Below, piece by piece: positions 9,120 to 16,463 of a stretch of DNA of 64,000 nucleotides. A program made the translations under genes and the position numbers. Below the pieces are notes generated by a model. That model searched no databases and was not told where the DNA came from. It worked only from the letters and a program-made list of their open reading frames with translations. Origin of the DNA: Agarivorans sp. Alg241-V36 (GTDB lineage: Bacteria; Pseudomonadota; Gammaproteobacteria; Enterobacterales; Celerinatantimonadaceae); contig NZ_UNRE01000003.1 of assembly GCF_900537085.1 (NCBI RefSeq), forward strand, positions 186,001 to 250,000, in the 5' to 3' direction. Position 1 is the first letter of the stretch. Each line of letters starts with the position of its first letter.

Positions 9120-9753
9120 AATAAAACTCTTCCATAAGTTGTATAAAAAACAGTTTATATTCTTCTAGTAATTGATACTGAGACTGGTTGAGCAACTTGG
9201 TGGCATTAACCCGCGAGCTATTAAGTTGCTTAGCCAACGCTGCATGGCTTGGCTCAACAAGTCGCCAGTATATAGACAAAGCTTGGGCTTGTTTAATAGT
9301 AAGCTCTTGCACTTGATGATCGGCAAACTTGGTTAACAAACCAATACGTTGAGTAAATTGGCTATCATGGCTAAATATGCCTAGGAAGTGTCGCTTAAGG
9401 CTATCTAAGCCTCGCCCAGATAGGATGAAAGCTTCGCCATTTGAGCGTGACACAAATTCAGCCAAGGGATCGATCTCACCAATACCAATGCCAATACGTG
9501 CATCAAAGGCTAAGCTTTTGTCACCAGAGGCTTTTAGATCCAAACGAATGGCTAAGGCACATTCAAGTGCTTGACGAGGGTCGTTGAGCACCAACTGAAA
9601 AGCGTCTCCGCGAAAAATTTCGTAGCGGCATTGGTAACGCTCGCTGGCTAAAGCCAAACTGGCACTCAATCGCTGCAAAATTCTTGCAAAATCTTGGCTA
9701 TTTAACTCACTTGAGCCAACTAAGTCTCCAGTAAGAACCGCTACTTGCTGCAT
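9091..9753 (-). CDS. SatD-like protein: class III cyclase-like domain plus HTH
   Basis: 220 residues. The N-terminal part resembles the SatD family and follows the block order of class III nucleotide cyclases: GDLVGSS (D10), FRGDAFQLVL (D50), ARIGIGIGEI (85-94) and GEAFILSGRGLDSL (106-119). The two acidic residues are 40 apart, near the 44 of the metal-binding Asp pair in adenylate cyclases. The substrate-specifying Lys of true adenylate cyclases is not obvious, so catalysis is unproven. A C-terminal helix-turn-helix lies around 168-200 (HAALAKQLNSSRVNATKLL). Its start is followed upstream by phased GTAAC repeats, which suggests autoregulation. It overlaps the downstream DUF3307 gene. Family recognition is good; role unknown. 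Confidence 0.8.
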   Translation of the reverse strand: MQQVAVLTGDLVGSSELNSQDFARILQRLSASLALASERYQCRYEIFRGDAFQLVLNDPRQALECALAIRLDLKASGDKSLAFDARIGIGIGEIDPLAEFVSRSNGEAFILSGRGLDSLKRHFLGIFSHDSQFTQRIGLLTKFADHQVQELTIKQAQALSIYWRLVEPSHAALAKQLNSSRVNATKLLNQSQYQLLEEYKLFFIQLMEEFYYGNTGAIRS

Positions 9754-9778
9754 AGTATTATCCTCTTCATCAGAAAAG

Positions 9779-9839
9779 GTAACTCAAATTAGTTACTATG
9801 TAAAATGTAACCTAATTTAGTTACATGTGACAAAGTAAC
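9779..9839. promoter_or_regulatory. Phased GTAAC operators over the SatD-like promoter
   Basis: Two copies of the inverted repeat GTAAC-N8-GTTAC lie at 9779-9796 and 9807-9824, and a third GTAAC half-site lies at 9835-9839. The three left arms are exactly 28 bases apart. On the minus strand a possible -35 (TTGTCA) and -10 (TACATT), 18 bases apart, fall inside the array, just upstream of the SatD-like start at 9753. The C-terminal HTH of that protein is the natural candidate to bind here. Confidence 0.7.
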
Positions 9840-10329
9840 TCACTTGTAAGCCACTCACCGCTTTGAATAGTTTCTAACGCCCTTAAATCATAAATAAGTC
9901 ATACAATTTTAACATTTAGCATAAGCGATGCGTATTTCGCTAATTCACGAAAAACGCCAAATATGGCCAATAAAGGCTTAAAATCCACCAAATTCGGGAA
10001 AAATAGATCAAACACGCTTTAGCTCAAAAAACAACCAAAGCAACATTTAATTTCATATTTGTATGACCAGTTCACAAAATAACAACAATTGTATTATAAA
10101 AACACATTATTGCAGTGCGTCGCTGATTTTTTCATCTTCAACAACGCTAACATCAAATTTCATAAACAAATTATCAAGTTTATGAATGCTGTTGGCCATT
10201 CACTTTTAAGCAGTTGGTAAGCCGTGGCCTACAGAAGGCTGAGCAAACTAAGGATAAACCCGCTCGTCTTAGGTTGCCTCAATGTAATTTCACAATAGCA
10301 ACAAGGTTTTACAAGTAAGGAAATGAGTA
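9840..10329. other. Intergenic region upstream of the alginate lyase, with AT-rich inverted repeat
   Basis: 490 bases without a gene. The one clear element is an inverted repeat TTCATAAAC-N10-GTTTATGAA (10159-10167 and 10178-10186), about 145 bases upstream of the alginate lyase start and a possible operator. The ribosome site AAGGAA at about 10316-10322 precedes the lyase ATG. I could not place a -35/-10 pair with confidence. Confidence 0.45.
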
Positions 10330-11787
10330 ATGAAACCTATTGATAAACGCACTAATTCGAACAAGACTCTGGTTAATAATGCACTGAAGAAATCGGCTTT
10401 CGGTGTTGTTCTGGCCCTATCTTCTTCGTTAGCCACTGCTGCAACTTTCAACATGCAAAAGAATGAAACGGGCTATTCAATTGATGGTAACGGCGGCGCG
10501 GTTGAGGGACAGCAACTTTATCTGTGGACCACCAAAACCACCAATACTAACCAAAACTGGGTGCAGATTAGCCATGGAGATGGTTACTACTCCTACAAAA
10601 AAGAAGGCACTAGCCTATGTTGGGATGGCGGCTCAGGTGGTGCTAAGCGTCAAGCGGTTACCTTAGAGGTATGCGATTCAAGCAACTACGATCAACACTG
10701 GAAGAAAGTTAAAGTTACCAGTGGCACCGAGATTTACCGTATCGAAAAACGTAACGCGCCAGGCTACTCAATTGATGGCAATAGCGGTGCAGAATTGCGC
10801 CAATCGCTATACCTTTGGACATCAAGCAGCAGCAACATTAACCAGCAATGGGAGCTAACCAGAACCGATGATACATCTGGCGGAGGCTCAGGTGGCGGCA
10901 CTGGTGGTGGTGACCACAACCTAGATGCTTCTAAAGCACCTTCTGGCAATTTTGACCTATTGGATTGGTACTTAAGCATTCCGGTAGATGAAGGCGACGG
11001 TTACGCAACTTCGGTAAAAGAAGTGGAGCTAGCGGCAAGTTATGAAGATAACTATTTCTACACCGGTAGTGACGGCGGCATGGTCTTCTATACACCCGTT
11101 AAAGGGGTAACCACCTCGAGCGGTACCAAATATGTACGCACCGAATTACGCGAAATGTTACGCCGCGGAAATACCTCGTATTCAACCAGCGGTAAAGACA
11201 ACAACTGGGCGTTTTCAAGCATTCCAAGCAGTAGCCAAAGCGCCTTTGGCGGGATTGATGGTGTACTAGATGCCACCTTAGCGGTAAATCACGTAACCAC
11301 AACAAGCTCAAACAACGAGCAAGTTGGTCGAATAGTAATTGGCCAAATTCATGCTGAAGGCAATGAACCTATCCGCCTTTACTACCACAAACTACCGGGT
11401 AACAGTAATGGTGCTCTTTACTTTGCCCACGAAACGTCGAAGTCAGACGGTGGTAACGAAACTTGGTACAACCTACTGGGTAGCATGGTGAGTTCAAACG
11501 GTGATTTAAGCAGCACCTCTAACCCATCTAACGGTATAGCCTTGAACGAAGAGTTCTCTTACACCATTACGGTGAATGGCGACTCACTTACTGCAAAAAT
11601 TAGTCAAAATGGTAGCCAGTTGGCGAGCAAAACTATCAACATGTCTGGCAGCGGTTACGATGATTCCAGTAACTACATGTACTTTAAAGCCGGCATCTAC
11701 CTGCAAGATAACAGCAGTAATGATAGCGACTACGCAAAAGTGACGTTCTACAAGTTGACCAATACCCACGATAACTACAACCCGTAA
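10330..11787 (+). CDS. Secreted PL7 alginate lyase with N-terminal ricin-type (CBM13-like) lectin domain
   Basis: 485 residues. A signal peptide (about 1-37, ending LATAA) is followed by a ricin-B-type lectin region (about 40-178) with repeats GYSIDGNGGAVEGQQLYLW and GYSIDGNSGAELRQSLYLW plus QNW/QQW motifs. A Gly-rich linker (183-195) leads to the PL7 catalytic domain. All three PL7 signatures are present: RTELREM (270-276), QIH (339-341) and YFKAGIYLQ (451-459); H341 and Y457 are the expected catalytic pair. It cleaves alginate by beta-elimination outside the cell. The QIH form is often linked with activity on polyguluronate, but specificity is not certain. Monocistronic, with its own terminator. 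Confidence 0.95.
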   Translation: MKPIDKRTNSNKTLVNNALKKSAFGVVLALSSSLATAATFNMQKNETGYSIDGNGGAVEGQQLYLWTTKTTNTNQNWVQISHGDGYYSYKKEGTSLCWDGGSGGAKRQAVTLEVCDSSNYDQHWKKVKVTSGTEIYRIEKRNAPGYSIDGNSGAELRQSLYLWTSSSSNINQQWELTRTDDTSGGGSGGGTGGGDHNLDASKAPSGNFDLLDWYLSIPVDEGDGYATSVKEVELAASYEDNYFYTGSDGGMVFYTPVKGVTTSSGTKYVRTELREMLRRGNTSYSTSGKDNNWAFSSIPSSSQSAFGGIDGVLDATLAVNHVTTTSSNNEQVGRIVIGQIHAEGNEPIRLYYHKLPGNSNGALYFAHETSKSDGGNETWYNLLGSMVSSNGDLSSTSNPSNGIALNEEFSYTITVNGDSLTAKISQNGSQLASKTINMSGSGYDDSSNYMYFKAGIYLQDNSSNDSDYAKVTFYKLTNTHDNYNP

Positions 11788-11819
11788 GTTGCATAATCAG
11801 GGTATTTAGTTAACCAACC

Positions 11820-11846
11820 AAAGGCCGCTGACTAAGCGGCCTTTTT
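11820..11846 (+). terminator. Rho-independent terminator of the alginate lyase gene
   Basis: A 10-bp stem AAAGGCCGCT / AGCGGCCTTT around a 5-base loop is followed by T residues to 11846, 33 bases after the lyase stop codon. Confidence 0.9.
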
Positions 11847-12251
11847 AGTATCGGCGTATATTTTCGAGGAACAATGAAGCTTGATTGACCAATTTGCTTA
11901 AATGTTTTTGCCTCAACGCTAGTTAAACTAGCTCTCCAGATTGTCGGGGCATAGACTTTCTTATAGACGCGAGAATGCGACTCCGCCCCCATCCTCTTTG
12001 TTAACAGTTTTTCGTCAACAATTTCGATGACTCAACGCAGTTTTGGAAGTGGCTCAGCCATGTCAAAATCTTGATCTGGCTCTGTTTTTCCTTCAACCTG
12101 CTTACTATATGATTGTTGTACGTTTTTTGATACTTGCTGGTGTGGCGATACAAAGTCAACTGCTAGCTTGTAAGGTAGGCTAAGCTTGCAAGGACGCAAT
12201 CCATAAATATTATCTTAACTAATTCAATAACTAAGCCAATTTAGGGGGCCC
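11847..12251. other. Intergenic region upstream of the pseudokinase-motor-vWA operon
   Basis: About 405 bases with no convincing reading frame, repeat or operator. It must hold the promoter of the three-gene operon at 12252, but I could not assign -35/-10 elements. The only clear signal is the ribosome site AGGGGG at 12243-12248. Confidence 0.4.
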
Positions 12252-14654
12252 ATGGTTAGCATGGAAAGTGCAGCAACGCCCGCTGCTTTAACTTTTGATA
12301 CTGAAATCGCCAATTACCGTATTAAGCAATGCCTGGGTCGTTTTAGTTGTGGTTTCTACTACTGGGCAACCAACCAATTGGATCAAAAAGTTTACCTTAT
12401 ATTGGAATGGTGCCCTGAATATACCCAAAGGCAGAGTGACCAAAGTTTAATAGTGTCTAGTGAACATCAGCACAGCTTTAGTCAGAAAATTGTTGAGCTA
12501 AGTAAACCTGCGTTAATCAATGGATATTTGCAAACTCTTGCTGTGTTGAGTCATTTTAATACGGTGTATCAGGTTTACAGTGTTGAACAAATTGAGTCAA
12601 AAGTTGAAACCGCTGTAGAGTTAAAAGCGCTTTTAAAGGGGCTGACAATAGTCCCAAACCTTCACCAAGATATCGTTGATGGCTTTAGCTTTTATAGTCC
12701 ATCCAAGGGCTGGCAGTTTATTCACCCTTGGAGTGTAAATAAGGGGGAATGTTTAAGTAAAAAACAACTATTACTCAGCCAACTATGCCGTAATAAGCAA
12801 GTTCGTGAGCAGTGGCCCCAATTTGACACCGAGCGACGTCAACAAGAGCTGGGTGCAATGGAGCCTGCATTGGTTGAACTAATTGCTGAAGCCGATGATG
12901 ATTTACTAAGCTTATTTAAGTACTTCCAAATAGCGACTAGAAAGCGCAACAAATCGAAGTTGTGGCTCTGGGTGCTAGTACTTGGTGCAGTGATCGCAGC
13001 AGCGAGTTATTTTGCAATTAAACCGCAGCCCCTCCCCTGTATGGCTGATAACTCCTGCCCACCGCAAATTCAAAAGTTGGATGTCGCTGAGCAGTTATCG
13101 ATTGCTACTGAATATCGTCAACAGTATTTGTTTTTACGCCAACAAATGCAGGCACTCACGAAGCAAATAGGTGAAGTGGACCTTCACTCTGAGGTGGAAG
13201 CGCTATTTATTGCCTTAAATTATCAAGTGAGACTAGATCAAGTGGCTGAACTGGAAAAACAAGCCACTCAAAAATTCCAACGAGATCAATATCAGCAAGC
13301 ATTAAATCTATTTCATCGAGCAACTGCCCAATTGCAGCAAATGTTTGCTGAATTACAAGCATTGCCAGAGCTAAGCTCGCTCAAACAGCAAACCACTAAC
13401 GCCAATACTTTGCTCGGCAATATTGATGCCCTTTACATGCCTAAAGGTTTGCTTGAGCTTGAAACCTATAATCAGCAGGCTTGGCAAAAATTAGAGAAGA
13501 ACCCGGCCAGTTGGCTGGAACAATATCAAGCTCAGTTGCAGCAATATATTGCTGGGGTTGATACAATGAACGAGATTGTAAGTGCTAATCAAGTTATTAG
13601 AAATAGTTATGAACAAGCCTCAGCCTTACCTAAGGCTGCTACAAAAGACCTCATGGCGATAACTGAACTTAAAGCCCTAGAGGTTAGTATTAAGCAAACT
13701 TCGTCCATAGATAAATTAAAGGACTATGCACTACAGCTAGCTAAGCAAGCTGCACAATATCAAGATTTACTGGCTTTAACTCAAGGTGCTAAAGAGGCAA
13801 CAAAGAAACTAAAGAACTCCGAGCAGGATTTAATAGTTGCTTTAAAACCACTAAAAATTAAAGAGTATAACAGCCAGTACCAAGCAGACTTAAAGTCGCT
13901 TTGGGATGATGGAAGCATTAATGCCTTTATCGAACACTCCGATAAATATACAGATGAAAATAGGCAGCTAACAAAACTGGCTAAGCAGCACTATAGCCAT
14001 CAACAAAGCGTTAATTCTAAGCTTGAAGCGCTAAAAATGTGGCACCAGAAGGGCAAGCTCAGCAGTGCTGACTTTGAGCAATACCAACAAAATAGCCGTC
14101 GCCTCTATGCTAAAAAGGTGATTGACTTAGCTGGCTCAACACCAAAATTAAAAGTCATGTTAAAGACCATTACCGATAAGCTATTTTCCTTAGATAATCA
14201 GTATCAAGCCTATCAATTAGACTACCAAAATTGGTTGCTTGCTGTAGAGGCTAAGGAATTAGAATTAGAGTCTTTACAACGAGATATAGATGATGTCGTA
14301 GATGAATTAAGGGGAGTGGGCAGTACTGACTTTGATACATGCAAGCAAGGAGTTTGGTCAATGTTAGGGGATGCGGTGGAAATGGTTGCCTGTGATACCC
14401 AGTGTACTCGAACTGTGTATGTTTCAGGCTTCCCCTACCAACAAGTAGATCAATATTGTAAAAATCGTTGTGTATCTCAAGCTAAAGCTAAGCAGGCCAA
14501 GGCAGAGCGTCAGCGGCAAGCCTGCAACGATAAAGCGTCGAAAAACCAGCAGCAGGAATGGGAATTAGAAGAACGTTTAGAACAACTGCGCGATGAAAAA
14601 CAGCGGGCTAAGACGCGTCTAAAAACATTACAGCAACAGCAACCGACTTGGTAA
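12252..14654 (+). CDS. Membrane-anchored pseudokinase with long periplasmic coiled-coil region
   Basis: 800 residues. Residues 20-115 follow the N-lobe pattern of bacterial Ser/Thr kinases: YRIKQCLGRFSCGFYYWA lines up with a Gly-loop YxIxxxLGxGxFGxTYxA, and LILEWCPEY lines up with the usual VAIKEYFP block, but the catalytic Lys is replaced by Leu. I see no HRD or DFG motif, so it is a pseudokinase or kinase-derived fold. A single membrane helix (236-256) preceded by KRNKSK puts the N-terminus in the cytoplasm. The remaining ~540 residues are Gln/Leu/Ala-rich helices, likely coiled coil in the periplasm, with Cys pairs at C263/C269 and a Cys-rich cluster near 697-760. First gene of a tight three-gene operon with a proton-channel subunit and a vWA protein. 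No known family name fits. Confidence 0.85.
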   Translation: MVSMESAATPAALTFDTEIANYRIKQCLGRFSCGFYYWATNQLDQKVYLILEWCPEYTQRQSDQSLIVSSEHQHSFSQKIVELSKPALINGYLQTLAVLSHFNTVYQVYSVEQIESKVETAVELKALLKGLTIVPNLHQDIVDGFSFYSPSKGWQFIHPWSVNKGECLSKKQLLLSQLCRNKQVREQWPQFDTERRQQELGAMEPALVELIAEADDDLLSLFKYFQIATRKRNKSKLWLWVLVLGAVIAAASYFAIKPQPLPCMADNSCPPQIQKLDVAEQLSIATEYRQQYLFLRQQMQALTKQIGEVDLHSEVEALFIALNYQVRLDQVAELEKQATQKFQRDQYQQALNLFHRATAQLQQMFAELQALPELSSLKQQTTNANTLLGNIDALYMPKGLLELETYNQQAWQKLEKNPASWLEQYQAQLQQYIAGVDTMNEIVSANQVIRNSYEQASALPKAATKDLMAITELKALEVSIKQTSSIDKLKDYALQLAKQAAQYQDLLALTQGAKEATKKLKNSEQDLIVALKPLKIKEYNSQYQADLKSLWDDGSINAFIEHSDKYTDENRQLTKLAKQHYSHQQSVNSKLEALKMWHQKGKLSSADFEQYQQNSRRLYAKKVIDLAGSTPKLKVMLKTITDKLFSLDNQYQAYQLDYQNWLLAVEAKELELESLQRDIDDVVDELRGVGSTDFDTCKQGVWSMLGDAVEMVACDTQCTRTVYVSGFPYQQVDQYCKNRCVSQAKAKQAKAERQRQACNDKASKNQQQEWELEERLEQLRDEKQRAKTRLKTLQQQQPTW

Positions 14655-14656
14655 AT

Positions 14657-15463
14657 ATGGATATTAATAAAACAGAAAGGCAAATACTTATAAGTGCATT
14701 AGCAATTGCTGTCGTCATTGTTATTGCAGTAATAGTTTGGTTAGGGCAATTGCAACTAGCTTTAGTGTCTAAAACAGGGCTGTTAGCCATAGCTTTTGAT
14801 GTTCATAGTCATGCATTCCCTTTTACTATCCAGAGCTTTATGTGGTGTGTGTTTGCTATTGCTTGTGGGCAAATTATCGCCCGAGCATGGCGAGCAAATC
14901 AGGAACGCCATGCCTGTGAAACCTCTATTTTAAGTGCTAATAATCAACAGCTTTATAGTACTGAGCATATTAACCAATTACGCCAAGAGATAGAGATGAG
15001 TCCATTGGCAAAGTCGTTGATGCTCTATCGACTGCTTGACGCCTTAGTATTGCAGTTACAAATTAATAAGCAGGCCAACAACGCCAATCAAATTCTTAAC
15101 AGTAATTTGGAACTGATGCAGCATGAATTAGATTTAAAATATAATTTGTTAAAATATTGGTTATGGTTGCTGCCCACTCTAGGGTTTATTGGTACTGTTA
15201 TTGGAGTAGCGAATGCCTTAGCCCAAGGGGCAAAAATGCCAGAGGTTTCAGATTCTACGGGCATGCAGCTATGGCTTGCGAATATTACCGATGAGCTGAG
15301 TTTAGCCTTTAATACCACATTGCTCGCCTTAGTTTTGGCGGCGGTGTTAATGTTGCTCATGCATATTGTACAAGGGATTGAAGAGAAAGCCTTAAATCGA
15401 GCGGGGTCGTACTGTTTAAACCGTTTGATCAATAAGCTGCTATTGCCGCCAGAGCGCCCATGA
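14657..15463 (+). CDS. MotA/TolQ/ExbB-family proton channel subunit
   Basis: 268 residues from the ATG at 14657, two bases after the previous stop; a TTG at 14648 is an in-frame alternative. Four membrane helices: about 10-30, 54-76, 158-184 and 212-237. The last two carry the MotA/TolQ/ExbB signature: LPTLGFIGTVIGVANALAQG, then ELSLAFNTTLLALVLAAV. This family forms the pentameric stator/channel that couples proton flow to work on a partner helix. The partner here is almost certainly the next gene, whose start overlaps this stop (ATGA). No mot, tol or exb genes are nearby, so this is not part of the usual flagellar, Tol or TonB sets. Confidence 0.9.
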   Translation: MDINKTERQILISALAIAVVIVIAVIVWLGQLQLALVSKTGLLAIAFDVHSHAFPFTIQSFMWCVFAIACGQIIARAWRANQERHACETSILSANNQQLYSTEHINQLRQEIEMSPLAKSLMLYRLLDALVLQLQINKQANNANQILNSNLELMQHELDLKYNLLKYWLWLLPTLGFIGTVIGVANALAQGAKMPEVSDSTGMQLWLANITDELSLAFNTTLLALVLAAVLMLLMHIVQGIEEKALNRAGSYCLNRLINKLLLPPERP

Positions 15464-16284
15464 AGCGACGTAATAATAATGTAGAAGTTTTTTCAGTAGC
15501 GGCAATAGACCTATTTGCCTCGGCCATGGGCGCATTTATGTTATTGATGCTGATTTCTATTCCCTATTTTGGCAACTTATCAACTAATCCCATAAAAGAG
15601 TGCCCAGTGCAGCAAGTATGTCCGGTTTGCCCAGAGGTTCCTGCTTGTCCTGAACTACCCGATCCCAGCCCGCCAACACAGCCGCAATTAACAAAAATCC
15701 CTACCTTAGACTTGGTGTTAGTGCTCGACATTACAGGCTCTATGGGGAATGAAATTGAAGAATTAAAAAGTGAGATTATTGCTATCTCAAAGTTACTGGT
15801 GGAGTTAGCCGAGTCGCCAGCTATTGGTCTGGTAGTGTTTGGAGATGACGGTTTTACTAGGCCTACGAGAAGTTTTCCTATTCAGCCTTTAAATCAACTG
15901 CCTAAAATTTTAGCAAACTTCAGACGAATCGAGATTAATATGGGCATGGGTGAAGGAGAGAATAAATTCGATGGCGAGTCTGTTTATAAGGGATTTATAG
16001 CGGCGACTAAGTTAAATTGGCGAGCGGATGCAAAACAAAAAATGATTTTACTGATTGCTGATGATGTTCCTCATACCTCACAGCGCCAGCCCTTTTATGA
16101 TGCAGTCAAAGATTTTAGTGACGCTGATGATCAGCTTTTTGCGGTATTAGTGCCCGAAGAAAAAGATTTGCAGCAATACTATGGCCGTATTACCAACTCT
16201 AAACGAAGAGTGCTGTTGACCGATTCGGATCACATACCGCTCAGCTCACAGGTAATTCTGGCGCTATTAAAAGGGCAAAATTAG
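15460..16284 (+). CDS. ExbD/MotB-like single-helix protein fused to a von Willebrand A domain
   Basis: 274 residues. A short basic N-terminus (MKRRNNN) and one membrane helix (12-35) carrying an acidic residue, D17, in AAIDLFASAMGAFMLLML, match the proton-carrying helix of MotB/ExbD proteins. A Pro/Cys-rich segment (C48, C54, C57, C63) follows, then a vWA domain (about 84-270) with MIDAS motif DITGSM (D90, T92, S94) and the strand ILLIADDVPH. The topology puts the vWA domain in the periplasm, where MotB or ZorB would have an OmpA-like peptidoglycan-binding domain. Translation is coupled to the channel subunit by an ATGA overlap. Last gene of the operon. Confidence 0.88.
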   Translation: MKRRNNNVEVFSVAAIDLFASAMGAFMLLMLISIPYFGNLSTNPIKECPVQQVCPVCPEVPACPELPDPSPPTQPQLTKIPTLDLVLVLDITGSMGNEIEELKSEIIAISKLLVELAESPAIGLVVFGDDGFTRPTRSFPIQPLNQLPKILANFRRIEINMGMGEGENKFDGESVYKGFIAATKLNWRADAKQKMILLIADDVPHTSQRQPFYDAVKDFSDADDQLFAVLVPEEKDLQQYYGRITNSKRRVLLTDSDHIPLSSQVILALLKGQN

Positions 16285-16356
16285 AGTCGGTTGGCCTTTC
16301 ATGTTTACTTTATGTGAACCTACGGACAGCTGTCGAAAGACAACAATGGTAAGGCC

Positions 16357-16386
16357 TGAGAACCCTAGATACTTTCTAGGTTCTCA
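16357..16386. terminator. Hairpin between convergent vWA and MFS genes
   Basis: TGAGAACCCTAGA (16357-16369) can pair with TCTAGGTTCTCA (16375-16386) with one bulged base. It lies in the gap between two convergent genes but lacks a T-run on either side, so it is a weak terminator candidate. Confidence 0.4.
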
Positions 16387-16463
16387 ATATACAGTTCACC
16401 CCTAACTTGAAATTGTCCAGATACATGTTTAAGCATGCCCATATTCTGTTGCTCCAGATAGGC

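Noticed and set aside
9779-9839. Iteron-type replication origin
   Set aside because: Only three GTAAC copies, no Rep, ParA or DnaA box nearby, and the sites overlie a gene promoter.
12252-16284. Direct call as a Zorya defence system
   Set aside because: Gene 3 lacks the OmpA-like domain of ZorB, and no ZorC, ZorD or ZorE partner is present, so only the motor core is shared.
15460-16284. TerY-type vWA tellurite or phosphorylation triad
   Set aside because: No phosphatase or active kinase accompanies it and the vWA protein is membrane-anchored behind a channel subunit.
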